From assembly GCF_023101765.2 (NCBI RefSeq), contig NC_064215.1, positions 1,178,001-1,242,000 of the forward strand: 64,000 bases of DNA. Direction: 5' to 3'. Every line of letters starts with the position of its first letter. Positions within the stretch are counted from its first letter, which is position 1. Shown piece by piece: positions 13,224 through 24,873 of the stretch. Origin of the DNA: Spodoptera frugiperda (lineage: Eukaryota; Arthropoda; Insecta; Lepidoptera; Noctuidae). Below the pieces are notes generated by a model that searched no databases, was not told the DNA's origin, and saw only the letters and a program-made list of their open reading frames with translations. Both the position numbers and the translations under genes were made by a program.

Positions 13224-15494
13224 AAATGTAAATTTAATTAGTACGAGTGAATCGGACAATTAGTTAAAGAGCTCGCGAACTGAGAACTTGAAACTGAATT
13301 ACAGGAGAAATGCTTTGTTGTTATTTGTTTTAATTAAAGATAAGTGGTAAGTAGCTGTGCTGTGTGTGCATTAGCTAAGTTTTCGAGTATATTCATTAAA
13401 GGTGTCCAATAAAAGATGCTACCTATCAGTGACCGACTCATACCTTTTATTAGTAACACCATTTTAATTCGAGAATAGTGATTAAAATTTATCAATTTTT
13501 ACTTAAATGTGGCTTGTTTTTCCTTGAATTATTATTAAAGTTCATTTAAAAATCTGAATCATATTGATGCATAATATATCATACAGAGGCGCCAATAAAT
13601 TTACTTGTTGGTAATGATAATAAATTGTACGGAATAATCTCTGCGTAATGTGTTAAGTACTACGACGTAGCCACGTAGCCGCTACGAGATTGCGTAGCCG
13701 CGTAATTCGTAGCAAGTATTTTTTTAAATATCTAAATTCAATTGCTAACGTTACTGTATTTATTTTGGATCAGGAACAATAATTATCTACTCTTTACCAA
13801 GATTTTTTAAAGATAATTTACTACAGTAAAACTAGGTAAACGAAACCGCGGTCGGGAGCTAGTAAGTCAATACTTTTTATCAATAAAATGTTGATCGCGA
13901 TCATCTCGCGAACATTAGCATTCAGAATGAAGATTACGGGACGGGGGCACAGGCAGGACTGACTACGTGACCTGAAAACCTGAACATTTCATTTACTTTT
14001 TGAAATAGTTTTATTTAGGTACAAGTATTTTTGCCCTCCGATGGTTGTAGTGAACAAACTTTGGATTTGCATATAAATAACTTATTTGTGCATGTCAGTT
14101 TATGTTTATTGTGTTGGGTGCGAAATGCCACGTAATTATGCTAACTTTGCTTTTTATTAGAGAAGTACAAATAAGTATTTGTTGGAATGAGAAGGTTTTC
14201 AAGTTTGTGTTTTTATTTCATTTGTTTCGCTTTTCACTTTATTTAATTGGTTTTTTAATGGAATTGGACAATAGTATACCTGTGCTACGGTTTAATTTAT
14301 TGGAACCAAATTTGTGTTTCAATCGACAGAATTGTTAATTTTTGGTTGAGGATAATGACGCCGTTAACATTTTGTGATTTTTTTTTAAGAATCGTCCATG
14401 TATTATCTACAATGATGAAACGTAGCTCGTTTCAAACTGACAAATAATACCTGATTAGTTTGAAGTCCATACATACTAATGAGTTGATATTAATGCATGA
14501 AATTATCTAATCATAATAATAATTAACTATTTCGTTGATTAGGATTTGATATTAATTACTCGATTTGTAGTCAAACGTATTGCTGCACTCAGTTTGTTTA
14601 TTGGAAACAGTAATTAATGAATTTTACTTAGTTACATTAGCATAATTGGAAATTTTGTATTCTATCTAATACATATTTGAATGTTTATTAATTTTAATTA
14701 AAGTGTAATAACTTAGTGTTTTAATATTCCAGCAGTAAGACAAAGTCAGCTAATATTAAGTTGATCTAGTTAGGCTGACATTTTAATTAGCACAAAAATA
14801 ATGAAGAATAATCGTTGTTTCAAATACTTAAGGAATACGAAGTTTTATTCAACCTTTTAAATACCTAAGCTAGTCTTGTCTTTTCACCTATACTTAAAGA
14901 ATAAGCAGTTAAATAACAAGAGAAAAAGAGGAAATGTTTAAACAGAAAATTGATCCATCCTATCATCCAGCCCGTTTCAAAACAATACTTCTAATTTACA
15001 TTTCTTACACATTGAACAACAGAGGTTACAATTCACGAATCACCACACGAGCACAAAGACTGCCCCAAACAAAAAACAAAACCTAAAATGAAGTACCAAC
15101 AAGAAATAAAGAAATAGGCACTGACACCGGCACTAAGAAAGTTAAAAGTTGTATCTAAAAGCCAGTCAACAGAAGCGGAGCGTTGCTCGACGATTCCTTC
15201 CATCTTGACAATATTTGGGAGTATTTGTTCACATCGGTCGCCATCTCCTCTGTGCCGTATTTAATTTCACTTTATTGCGTCAATCCGTGCTACCGTCTAT
15301 GGTAAGCCGATTTACTCGCATTTCTTTGTTGACTTTATATTTGACGAAACGTTTAATACTTCTTTTTTATTTATCCATCGACTTCAAATTCGTAAAGCAA
15401 GGATGAGAGGACATTAGAATTAATTCAATAAATTGTTGATTGGCGTTGAATTGTATATTGTTTTTTAATTTTGGCTCTACAGAGTTCTCAGAGT

Positions 15495-15590
15495 TGCGGA
15501 CTGCCTAGCAGGTGGTTTTTAATCAGTAAGAGTCTGACACCTCACCCAGGCATGAGAAGCCATAGGATGATTTCCCTCCTCAAAAAAAGT
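15495..15590 (+). mobile_element. truncated R1-type LINE 3' tail
   Basis: It contains tcagtaagagtctgacac, a ggcatgagaagccatagga stretch and an A-rich end, matching the 3' tail of the R1-type LINE at 19408-22729 in reverse orientation. Part of the middle is deleted relative to other copies. No target duplication is evident, so it is probably an older insertion. Confidence 0.7.
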
Positions 15591-16184
15591 GTTTGACTTA
15601 CTATGAATCCTTAAAACGCATTAATATTTCATTACATTCATACATCTAGTCATACATTCACAAAAAAGTCCATGTTTTATAGAACATAGAATAATACAGT
15701 ACACCACACCAGACCAAAATATTTAAATTCAGATTTTTAGAAAAAAAAAATTAACAGATATTAAAAGGCCTGAACAAGGCATGTTCCGTTGTCAGTTTCT
15801 GCACTGTGTATAGACTGTAAGTAGATTCCATTGAATCGCTAAGTTAATCAGGAGCTCAGATGACACAGAATTGTTAAATCACTTCGCATCTCCAATTGAA
15901 TAAATGTAGAAGGTATTAGGAAACGATTTTGTCACATGTGGGATTGAAAGATGAAGGTTTCTATTTCCTTTCATGATACCATCGGAGTGCAATTGGAGTA
16001 AAATTACGAATGAATTACCTATAGCGAAGTAGTTCAAGTAGCTGTAAATATTTTGTACCATATTGTTTTCGTTGATCAGAATTAGGTAATCTACACTCAA
16101 TTGTAAAGATTCCGATTTTATTATTAACATAAAAGTGCATACATCTAGATATACAGCAAACACGCAGATTGGCTATAAAGACTC

Positions 16185-16288
16185 CAGCAGGAGAAGGAAC
16201 GGGGTGGGTTTTAGTCAGTAAGAGTCTGACACTCTCTCACCTCAACCAAGGCAGGAGAAGACATTGGACTACTTCCCCCTTAAAAAAA
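16185..16288 (+). mobile_element. truncated R1-type LINE 3' tail
   Basis: ggagaaggaacggggtggg is followed by tcagtaagagtctgacactc and aggcaggagaagacattgga, with an A-run at about 16281-16288. It is the same tail as at 40.0 kb. Target duplications are not clear. It sits immediately beside the RTE-type insertion. Confidence 0.75.
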
Positions 16289-16310
16289 TCACACGAATTA
16301 TCAATTCGAT

Positions 16311-16320
16311 AGTATTCACT
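16311..16320 (+). repeat. target-site duplication, left copy
   Basis: The 10-bp agtattcact is repeated exactly at 18314-18323 and brackets the RTE-type LINE. Confidence 0.9.
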
Positions 16321-18313
16321 CATCATCATCATCATCAGCCTATAGCAGTCCACTGCTGGACATAGGCCTCCCCAATTGTTCGCCACTTTGCTCTATCACT
16401 AGCGACTCGCATCCAGCTCCTGCCAGCCATCCTGCGCAGATCGTCACTCCACCTCGCCTGGGGGCGTCCTACACTACGTTTACCGAGACGCGGTCTCCAC
16501 TCCAGGACTCGCTTACCCCAACGGTTGTCGGTCCTGCGGCTAATATGGCCGGCCCACTGCCACTTCAGCTTGCTGATCCGGTGGGCTATGTCGATCACCT
16601 TGGTTCTCTGCCGAATCACTTCGTTTCGAATGCGATTTCGGAGAGAGACACCGAGCATAGCCCTTTCCATAGCCCGCTGAGCGACTTTGAGTTTGTGGAC
16701 CAGTCTAGCCGTAAGTGTCCACGTTTCGGCACCGTATGTCATTACGGGTAGGACGCACTGGTTAAAGACTTTCGTCTTTAGGCACTGTGGGATTGACGAT
16801 GAGAAGACTCGACGGAGTTTTCCGAAAGCTGCCCAACCCAACTGAATTCTCCTATTCACCTCATCCTCAAAGTTGTTTCTACCTAACTGCAACGTTTGCC
16901 CGAGGTAGACATATTTCTGAACAACTTCGAGGACGGCTCCGTGGATCGCAATCGGTTCCGGTAGAACATGTTCATTGAACATGACCTTGGTTTTGTCCAA
17001 GTTCATCCGTAGGCCGATGCGTGCAGAGGAGTCAGCCAGGTCGTTCAGCATCCCTTGTAGGTCCTGCAGCGTTTCTGCCATTATGACGATATCATCTGCG
17101 AATCGCAAGTGAGAGATGTGTTCGCCATTGATATTGATGCCACGTCCTTTCCAGTGCAGCGTCTTGAACATATCCTCCATTGCATTAGTGAACAGTTTCG
17201 GGGATATGACGTCCCCTTGTCTCACTCCTCGATGCAATGGTATGAGACGTGTTTGCTGATTCTGTACTTGGACGGACATAGTGGCGGCTTCGTAAAGACA
17301 TCTCATCACTTGGATGTATCGCCAATCAACCTGGCATCGCTGCAAGGACTCCAGGACAGACCAGATTTCTATCGAGTCAAAGGCCTTCTCATAGTCCACA
17401 AATGCTAGGCACAGGGGCTGATTATACTCTTCGGTTTTCTGTATAATCTGCCGCACTGTGTGGATGTGGTCTATGGTGCCGTATCCGCTCCGAAATCCAG
17501 CCTGTTCGGGTGGTTGGAATTCGTCGAGTCTTCGCGCAAGACGGTTCGTGATCACTCTTGAGAACAGCTTATAGACGTGGCTTAGAAGCGAAATGGGTCG
17601 ATAGTTCTTCAGAAGGCTTTTGTCCCCTTTCTTGAAGAACAAGACGACCACACTTCTGCTCCACGCCTCTGGAGTTCTCCCTTCAAATAGGACAGCGTTA
17701 AAAAGCTTTTGGAGCTCCCTCAGTACGGGTTTGCCTCCAGCCTTTAGCAACTCTGTGGTAACGCCGTCCTCTCCAGGGGCTTTTCCATTTTTAAGCTGCC
17801 CAAGAGCAATCTCGACTTCGCCAATGCTGACTTCTGGCAGGTCTTCAGTGAAATGGCGCGTTAATGTAGCTCTAGAGTCCTCATTTTCGGGATCAGGGCG
17901 AGATGCATGCGAAGCGTATAACCGGCTATAGAAGTCCTCTATTTCCGAAAGAACCGCCGGCTTAGAGGCAACAACTTCTCCAGTTGCTGTGGTCAGTTTC
18001 GTCAGGTGGCTTCTGCCGAGAGATTGTACGAACACCTTAGACCCCCGATTCTGCTCGATGGCTTTTTCAATAGAAGCGGTATTAGAGCACCGGAGGTCGT
18101 GCCGCACGCGTTTGTTGATCTCCCGGTTCAGTGCTCGTTTTCCTGACGAAGTGACGGGTGGGTTTTCACGTCGTTTCCTCATCAGCCCCAGGGTCTCCTC
18201 GGAAAGTTTAGACTTCCTGCCCTTACGTCGCATGTTACAGAATCTCGTACCTTCGTCCCTGAGGACTCGAACTACATTTTCTAGGTTCTGGTTAACGTCC
18301 GTTGTGGTTTCCA
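16321..18313 (-). mobile_element. 5'-truncated RTE-type non-LTR retrotransposon
   Basis: A 1993-bp minus-strand insertion is bounded by a perfect 10-bp duplication (agtattcact). The 3' end is a run of ATG/GAT trinucleotides (catcatcatc on the plus strand), the microsatellite-like tail typical of RTE-clade elements. The apurinic endonuclease is lost through 5' truncation; the reverse-transcriptase part is completely open. The perfect duplication and uninterrupted frame point to a recent insertion. Confidence 0.92.
16335..18313 (-). CDS. RTE-type reverse transcriptase, 5'-truncated ORF
   Basis: About 659 codons are open to a TGA that lies in the trinucleotide tail. Visible RT motifs, numbered from the truncated end: NYRPISLL (about 238), AFVDYEKAFD (304-313), GVRQGDVISP (363-372) and the catalytic RFADDIVIMA (404-413). 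The C-terminal part has GRPQARWSDDLRRMAG, common in insect endonuclease-reverse transcriptases. The frame begins exactly at the element's truncated 5' end; the first in-frame codon there is TTG, so no genuine start codon is present. The endonuclease domain is missing. The product would normally nick DNA and copy the element RNA at the target; this copy lacks the nicking half. Confidence 0.9.
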
Positions 18314-19009
18314 AGTATTCACTAACACAGCTTAATTAGGTAAGGCTCTTTCTTTAACAGATAAACAAAAGACCAGTTTCCACGAAACACATGCAGAAAT
18401 TATAGGTAAATTAGCAATACAAAATCTTATGTATTAATTTCCAATAACCTAGATACATTTATTTATATTAATTTTATCGTCAGTACAGAAAGATTTAAAT
18501 TTTCATTTTAATGTGGAAAACGTCATAACTTTGTCTATGAATATCCATAGACTATAAAAACTATAAAGTGTCAAAATCGTAAATGTGGCGGGAAATTATA
18601 TCTCAGTAATAAAATTCTGAATAGAAATAGATTTATTACATATGTTTCGTTTCTAAAACGGCGAATTAGAGTTGCCCAGCCACCGCGCTAACTGAAGTTA
18701 AGTATTATGATTCTTGTAAGAAATAATGAGGGGATGAATTGCTTAACTTTCGCAGCTCCTTTGTTAGTCGATGTTTGTCGAAGTGACGGCAATGTTTTCA
18801 TTTAGTGGTGGGTTGTATAATATTAGTTTCCAGCAGGAATGCAGACAGACGAATTTCCGACCCAAGTCGCGAGAAGCGGATGCAAAGATGTGGCCACTAA
18901 TTACGCGACTTCTAAAAGGTAATGCAACAATGTCTCTGTATTATTCTACATAGCTTATTATAAATGTCTACATAGGTAATCTTAAGTATCACAGAAATCC
19001 CTTCGAATA
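18314..19009. other. non-coding DNA between insertions
   Basis: It starts with the right copy of the RTE target duplication (18314-18323). An exon-like piece at about 18832-18917 on the plus strand has an acceptor-like ttagtttccag and a donor-like AAAAG|gtaatg, but nothing identifies it. Confidence 0.4.
18998..19009 (+). repeat. target-site duplication, left copy (SINE)
   Basis: tcccttcgaata is repeated exactly at 19304-19315 and brackets the SINE. Confidence 0.9.
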
Positions 19010-19303
19010 CATACATACATACATATCGTCACGCCTTTAATCCCCGAAGGGGTAGGCAGAGGTGCACATTATGGCACGTAATGCCACAGTGTACACCCAC
19101 TTTTCACAATTTATGTTGTAAGTCCCATGTAATAGGTGGTGAGCCTATTGCCATATACCGGGCACATTTCCAAACTCCGTGCTACTACTGAGAAATTTTC
19201 GAAAAACCGAAAAAAGCCCAGCAATACTTCGCCCGACCCGGGAATCGAACCCGAGACCCCTTGCCCGGCAGTCGCAGTTGCAACCACTCGGCCAATGAGG
19301 CAG
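19010..19303 (-). mobile_element. tRNA-derived SINE, family A, full length
   Basis: On the minus strand it opens with a tRNA-like head, ctgcctcattggccgagtgg, with a B-box ggttcgattcc, and ends ggcgtgacgatatg followed by a (tatg)n tail. Length is 294 bp, with a perfect 12-bp target duplication. Other copies: 37083-37373, 45215-45511 and the fragment at 39222-39349. It would be transcribed by RNA polymerase III from the A and B boxes and moved by a partner LINE (family knowledge). Confidence 0.9.
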
Positions 19304-19391
19304 TCCCTTCGAATATTGTTCACTATATAAAAATTCATATGGTTATGGGTCCTCGATATGGCTTGAAACTTATCGGGTAACGTTGTCGAAC

Positions 19392-19407
19392 AGCTATGCG
19401 AGTGCCT
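19392..19407 (+). repeat. target-site duplication, left copy (R1 LINE)
   Basis: agctatgcgagtgcct matches 22730-22745 (agctacgcgagtgcct) at 15 of 16 positions. Confidence 0.88.
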
Positions 19408-19709
19408 TTTTTTTTTTTTTTTTTTTGAGGGGGAAAATCATCCAATGACTTCTCCCGCCTTGGGTGAGGCGGGAGGGAGTGTCAGACTCTTACTGACTAA
19501 AAACCACCCCGTTCCTTCTCCTGCTTTGAGCCGGAGCCCCGGTAACCTTTTACGTTGTCCGCAGCTCCGGATCAGGCATCAGCCCTACTGGGCCCCATCT
19601 GTGGTGGTCTGGCTCTTTGAGGCGCGCGCGGAACGCGACGCGCCGTACGCACGGGTCTGGTTCTGGTCGGGCGGCGAGCTACCCTTGCTCGCCGTCCGCA
19701 GACCCGCAC

Positions 19710-21788
19710 TTACGGTGGCCGGAGATCGTCACGCGATCCCCGACGCCCGGAGTGTCTTCTGCGGCGGCTGGGGCGTGAGGAGGATCGTTCCCTCACGCGC
19801 TCCGCCTCCTCCTTAGCTAGCATGACTGCTTCGCAGAAGGAGGAGACGGCGTCCCATTCCCTCTCGCTCCGCATCATGGCCTGAACCAAAGCCGGACGCG
19901 AGAGGTCACCGTCGCCGATCACATCCCTAAGGACACGGCGGTGCTCAGCCCATGCAGGGCACACCGCTACTGTATGCTCCACCGTGTCCTCCGGGTGATC
20001 CACGCAATGCCGACACCCGGGCGTTTCCTCCCGCCGAATCCGAAACAGGAACCTACCGAAACTTCCGTGTCCGGTAAGCACCTGCGTCAGGCGGTAGGTG
20101 AGGACGCCGTGACGCCTCTCTAGCCACTCCTCAAAGAGGGGACTTACCGCTGCTATAACAGCGAGCCCAGCCCTCGGTTGCGATAGTCGTTGCTTCCATT
20201 CCGCCATGAGATCGCGCCGGAGCTCATCCCGCCACGCACTAATCTGGCGCGGCAGTGGACTTTCGCCCCGGCGATGCGCTTCCGCACGTAAGCTATATAC
20301 GTGCGCGAGCACTTTCGCCTCCAGATCCCACGGCGGTGATCCCGCAAGGAGGTTAGCCGCCTCCCCGGAGATCGTGCGGTATCCACGGATCATCCGAATG
20401 GCCATGACCCTCTGGGATGAAACCAGCGCACGAGCTGGTCGTCGCCGTAGATTTGGCGCCCACACCGCGGCCCCATAGAGGGCCATGGACCGCACAATCC
20501 CCGCGTACAACCTCCGGCAGGAGGCGTTTGGTCCCCCAAGGTTGGGTAGGAGCCGCTTTAGGGCAGCCCCCGTCCGTTCCAACTTGGGAGCCAAACGTCG
20601 GAAATGTTCCTCGAATTTCCACCGACTGTCGAGGACGAGTCCAAGGTACTTCATCGTCACCTCGACGCCGATGGAAACCCCTCCTGCCATGATCTGGAAC
20701 CCACCCGGAGGTGGCGCATTCCCGCGGCCATAAAAGCACATGGCCTCGGACTTATGAAGCGCCACCTCGAGTCCCAGCTGCCGGATCCTTTCAACGACTA
20801 TCGCAACCGCTCTCATCATCAGGTCGGCCGCCGCCTGGTGCGACCTCCCGTGTGCTAGTACCAGCGTATCGTCAGCGTAGCAAACCACGCTGACGCCGCT
20901 CGGGAGGTCGGTGCGCAGCACCCAGTCGTAGCCTATGTTCCACAGGAGCGGTCCCAGGACCGATCCCTGTGGAACACCGCGCGACATCTCTCGCCGGTTC
21001 CACTCACCTCGGTGACCGGGGTAGATGACGGATCTGTCCGTCAGATAAGCCTCGACTATACGACGGAGATAGGTAGGCACCCGATGATTTCGTAGTGCCT
21101 CCAAAATGCAGCTCCAGGGCAGAGAGTTGAAGGCGTTGGCGATGTCCAAAGACACCGCCACGACGACTCTACCCCTGGACACTGCAGACCCCGTCGTAAG
21201 GTCCTTCACGCGCATGATGGCGTCCACCGTGGAGCGCCCTCTGCGGAAGCCGAACTGGCCGTCCGCGAGGTCCGGCCCTGTTCCCGTCAGGTGCGCGACG
21301 AGGCGGTTTGAAATTATTCTTTCAAATAGTTTTCCCACCTCGTCGAGTAGCACGATGGGCCGGTACGCGGACGGAGAGTCCGCAGGGCGCCCTGGCTTCT
21401 TCACGAGGACCAGTTTACCCGCCTTCCATGATAGCGGGAACTGGCCCCTCTCCAAACATGCGCTGAAAAGACCAATTAGTCGAGGCCTGAGAGTCTCCGA
21501 AGCCAGGACCCACGCCTTGCCAGGCAATCCGTCGGGTCCCGGGGCGGTGTTCTTGGCGCCCATCCGGCGCACCGCCACTCTCAGCTCTGCCTCGGTCACT
21601 TCTGGTGCTGTGTCGTCGTCGTCGTCGCTGTGGCCCGCATCGGGCACCGCAGGGGGCGGAGTCATGCACGGAGGGATGTAGCCCCTCTGTGATTGGGGGA
21701 ACAAGGTGGTGACCACCTCCTCTACAACCTCTGGCCGGAGACTCTGTGTCAGCGGGGGAGCCTGCGTGCGGAGCTTGTCACGCACCAT
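19710..21788 (-). CDS. R1-type LINE ORF2: reverse transcriptase and zinc-knuckle part
   Basis: Open for 692 codons from the ATG at 21788. RT motifs: AYRPIVLLDEVGKLFE (141-156), FGFRRGRSTVDA (179-190), SLDIANAFNS (213-222), GVPQGSVLGPLLWN (271-284) and the catalytic VCYADDTLVLA (302-312). Near the C-terminus is a CCHC knuckle (Cys592, Cys595, His605, Cys610), a hallmark of R1/R2/jockey-type elements. The ATG is probably not the natural start: the frame extends upstream through DPWGRPYLMVRDKL, the usual endonuclease-RT linker, showing that one ORF2 was split by a frameshift around 21800-21825. The role is target-primed reverse transcription of the element RNA. Confidence 0.9.
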   Translation of the reverse strand: MVRDKLRTQAPPLTQSLRPEVVEEVVTTLFPQSQRGYIPPCMTPPPAVPDAGHSDDDDDTAPEVTEAELRVAVRRMGAKNTAPGPDGLPGKAWVLASETLRPRLIGLFSACLERGQFPLSWKAGKLVLVKKPGRPADSPSAYRPIVLLDEVGKLFERIISNRLVAHLTGTGPDLADGQFGFRRGRSTVDAIMRVKDLTTGSAVSRGRVVVAVSLDIANAFNSLPWSCILEALRNHRVPTYLRRIVEAYLTDRSVIYPGHRGEWNRREMSRGVPQGSVLGPLLWNIGYDWVLRTDLPSGVSVVCYADDTLVLAHGRSHQAAADLMMRAVAIVVERIRQLGLEVALHKSEAMCFYGRGNAPPPGGFQIMAGGVSIGVEVTMKYLGLVLDSRWKFEEHFRRLAPKLERTGAALKRLLPNLGGPNASCRRLYAGIVRSMALYGAAVWAPNLRRRPARALVSSQRVMAIRMIRGYRTISGEAANLLAGSPPWDLEAKVLAHVYSLRAEAHRRGESPLPRQISAWRDELRRDLMAEWKQRLSQPRAGLAVIAAVSPLFEEWLERRHGVLTYRLTQVLTGHGSFGRFLFRIRREETPGCRHCVDHPEDTVEHTVAVCPAWAEHRRVLRDVIGDGDLSRPALVQAMMRSEREWDAVSSFCEAVMLAKEEAERVRERSSSRPSRRRRHSGRRGSRDDLRPP

Positions 21789-22729
21789 TAGGTAGGGGCG
21801 TCCCCACGGGTCTCCAGCATCTCCTGGCGGGCCTGGTTTTTGGCCCGCCGGATTTCCGTTTTTAGGGCGTCTTTCGCCGCCTTGTACCCCTCATATAACT
21901 CCGCCTCTCTAGCTTCCGCGTCTGGAGGACGGATACGAAGCCTGCGGTGCCTAGTGTACTGGCGTCGCGCAGCAACACACGCACTGCGCAGAGCAGCCAG
22001 CTCTTGCGACCACCAGTACATCTGGCGCTTCCGCTGTCCTGGACGGACCCGGGGCATCGCCACGTCACAAATCCTGTACATGGCGTCCTGGAGCCACCGT
22101 GCCTCCTCGTTAATGTCGGCAGGCCTGTCCGGTGGTATCACCCAGGCCTGCACGATGGCGGCTTCCAGGAATAGCTCCCGGTCCAGTTGCCTCAGCGCCC
22201 AACGCGGGCCACATGGGGCCTGTCTGACCGGTGGGTCCGCGGACTCAGCGGAAACATCGAACCGGATGTACCGGTGATCGGAATATGTCTCCACCTCCTC
22301 CATGACACACCAGTCGACGACACGCGGTGACAGAGCGGGGCTCGCGAACGAAATATCCACAACCGATTCACCCTGCATCCGCACACACGTGGGGACAGAA
22401 CCCCGGTTCAGGACGACTAGGCCTGTCTCCAGAGCCCAGTCTTCCACCATCCTACCCCGCGTGTCAGTGATCCGGGAACCCCAAGCCAGATTCTTGGCAT
22501 TGAAGTCCCCGAGGACAAGTACGGGGAGGGAACGGAACCCGACGACGACGGCGACCAACTCCCTCAGGGAGTTGTGGAACTCGGCGAGAGTTCGGTTCGG
22601 AGAGAAATACACGCCCACCACAGCGATCTCTCCGAACCGTGCTGCGACACAACCCCGGCCTCTTAGAGCACCCTCAAGAGTCGGGGTACCGGCGGCGGCC
22701 GACGAGATGATGGTCACCGAGCCGTCCAA
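21788..22729 (-). pseudogene. R1-type LINE AP-endonuclease, 5'-truncated and frameshifted
   Basis: It contains endonuclease motifs VLVLGDFNAKNLAWGS and the terminal YSDHRYIRFDV. The open frame runs on to 22852, but everything above 22729 lies outside the element's target duplication, so the apparent N-terminal 40 residues are chance host sequence. It terminates at a TAA overlapping the ATG of the RT frame (taatg at 21785-21789), caused by a lost or gained base just upstream. The early catalytic residues of the AP-endonuclease fold are missing, so it is not functional. Confidence 0.88.
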
Positions 22730-22745
22730 AGCTACGCGAGTGCCT

Positions 22746-24873
22746 AAGCCATATACTTTACTTGATAATATATAACAACGTCTTATGGTATTTGTAATAC
22801 ATTTTGTCTTTAGTTTATAGTCATACCTACCTGCTATGTTTATTTGTTCCATGACGGTACCTCAATGTAAGCCCATCTTGCCGCGTGGCGTAAGCCTTTC
22901 TTATGGCCCGTCGAAGCGCGGGAAATTCATTGCGATCGAAAAGGATGAATCCTTTTGATTCGTCTACGTTTCCGAGCGGTTATTTCGCGAGGCGGAAATA
23001 AGGAGCTTGCGATTTTAAAAAGTTTGTTTTACTTTTTAAAACAAATCTTCGAACGGATTTATTTATGTGTTTTCGAACGGAACTGAACTAAACATGTTTG
23101 CCACAAATATTGTTCGATTCGTAAACTGCTTTAAAGGTATTGTTCGTTTAGTAAATGAATGAAGAATTTGTTTAGTTTTTGACAAATACTTAATTTACTG
23201 TTATCCAGGACAACCCGAACGAGATATACATAGTAACATAGGTACACACATGAACGGGTACTCATTGGAAGCGTTAAATCCCACTGACTTTTATCAGCTT
23301 CATCCCAAATCAAGCGCAACAGTAAAAAGCCAATGAAAACCAACTCTGCGTAAATGATGGTTCACGGGGTAACTCTTTGATATATCACGTTTACATTCTG
23401 CAGATATAAGCGCCCCATAACGAGATTTTCCGGTCGTTACCTTTTTAAAGTTCCCAAAAAGCAATGATATCGGCTATACAGCCAAGTGATCCTACAAAAT
23501 TCACTCCGGCACTCACTATTATCCGAGTCACTGGATCGTGAATTCGCATTCTTATGTAAAACGTTTTTGGAACGAGTAGAGGCGTTGCATGGAACCTGTG
23601 CGTATTCGGAGCACGCGCGCCAATCTCGCGGGTGTTGATTTGGTGCCGTTTCCGAACGTAACGATTGATCAATATGGCGGATTTGGCGGGAAGACGAACG
23701 TTATACTGCCGGCAGTATTTTTACGGTGCCATTCTGTACCTGAGTGCATTTGTTGTAAATTATATGTCGTTTGTGAGATTGATAACAGTAATCTTCTGGA
23801 AGATTGCGTTTTTTGTTTTCTCCATTTTAAATCTGTCATAATCTTGTTAACGTTGCGAGTATATTGTGAACGTTCGCTGTGTCAGTCTCGCGAGAGAAAT
23901 AAATCTCGTTATACTATATTCCTCGCTACTTTTTAATTTATTTACATGAAAATGGAAAACAGAAACTAATTTGATGCTAACATCTCAAGGGAATTCAATG
24001 AAAATGAAAACACAAAATGAGTTTCACTATCTGCCTCTACTCTGTTTTAAATTCGCGTTTGAATAAACATGGCAAGATTTAGACAATGAACCAAACAACG
24101 TATTGTATTTAAATATTTGAACAAAGGTTTGGATTCAATGAATATTATATTTATACGAAAATTAATTTACAGTCGAATTTCAAAGCGAATGGAGATAAAT
24201 AACATTTACTGTAACGAGCGTACAAAGGTATAGTATGGCGAACAAAGCACAAAGGTGCATCAGATCTGGTTAGATGCTGCGGTCGACAGCAGCCGGAGGG
24301 TGATGCTCGGATATACATACAGAATATATTAACACACCTTTAAATTAACAATATATATGCTTTCTGGATATATATTATTGGAGGAATGTTTACTTCGCAA
24401 TTACGAAGAACGATTGCAGGGAACTGATTGAAAAGATATAATATAAAGATAAGATATTTTATTATAACACAAATGCCATGGCTACTTTTTACACAAGTAA
24501 TGTCTGTGAATCAGCATGTAAAAACTACATTGTATATAGTTATTATAATTCTAAGTTTTAATCGAAATAGGTACTTTATATATTGGATACCCACCTGGGT
24601 ATATTAAAATCTAGGTTTAATATTACTGAAGTAGATCACACTGTAATTTTCACCAAATTCAATCTTCTTTAATATTACTTGCTTTCTATGTATGTAAGTG
24701 GATTCGTATATGAATATTTCTATGACATTTTCCTTATATTAGTAAAAGTAACTACATAGGTGTTGGTGTGTACATTTTTAATATTGAAGTGGTACGTATA
24801 TCTACCTACTGAAACGCGTATTTACAAGCTTTTTGTACAAGCGAGTTACTTACGAACGTTAAGATGTGGAGCT
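22746..24873. other. non-coding DNA
   Basis: No supported gene. A small foldback lies at about 23013-23041 (ttttaaaaagt...actttttaaaa). A plus frame from 23589 is GC-richer at its start but has no recognisable product. Confidence 0.4.

Larger units (their letters stand above)
10089..15494. other. non-coding AT-rich DNA
   Basis: No supported gene. A GC-rich patch at about 10135-10260 includes the 12-bp palindrome ggtaccggtacc and may be a fragment of an older repeat. A foldback lies at about 11193-11235 (aaaacttt...aaagtttt). Decayed cgtagcc-type repeats lie at about 13665-13715. Short tandem duplications at 12.06 and 13.14 kb are listed separately. Confidence 0.4.
19408..22729 (-). mobile_element. 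5'-truncated R1-clade non-LTR retrotransposon
   Basis: This 3.3-kb minus-strand element has a poly-A tail (poly-T at 19408-19428 on the plus strand), a 3' UTR of about 280 bp, a reverse-transcriptase region and most of an AP endonuclease. A 16-bp target duplication with one mismatch brackets it. GC content is far above the flanks. The first part of the endonuclease and all of ORF1 are missing through 5' truncation. A frameshift separates endonuclease and RT. Seven other truncated copies of its 3' end lie in the window. Confidence 0.92.

Noticed and set aside
18832..18917. Exon-like piece with acceptor- and donor-like ends
   Set aside because: No homology and an ordinary occurrence rate for such signals in AT-rich DNA.
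19445..19816. Long plus-strand frame over the R1-type LINE 3' end (and the similar one at 25658-26095)
   Set aside because: They are antisense shadows of a GC-rich LINE tail whose coding strand is minus.
22730..22852. N-terminal ~40 residues of the long minus frame ending at 21788
   Set aside because: They lie beyond the target-site duplication, in AT-rich host DNA, so they are a chance extension of the LINE frame.
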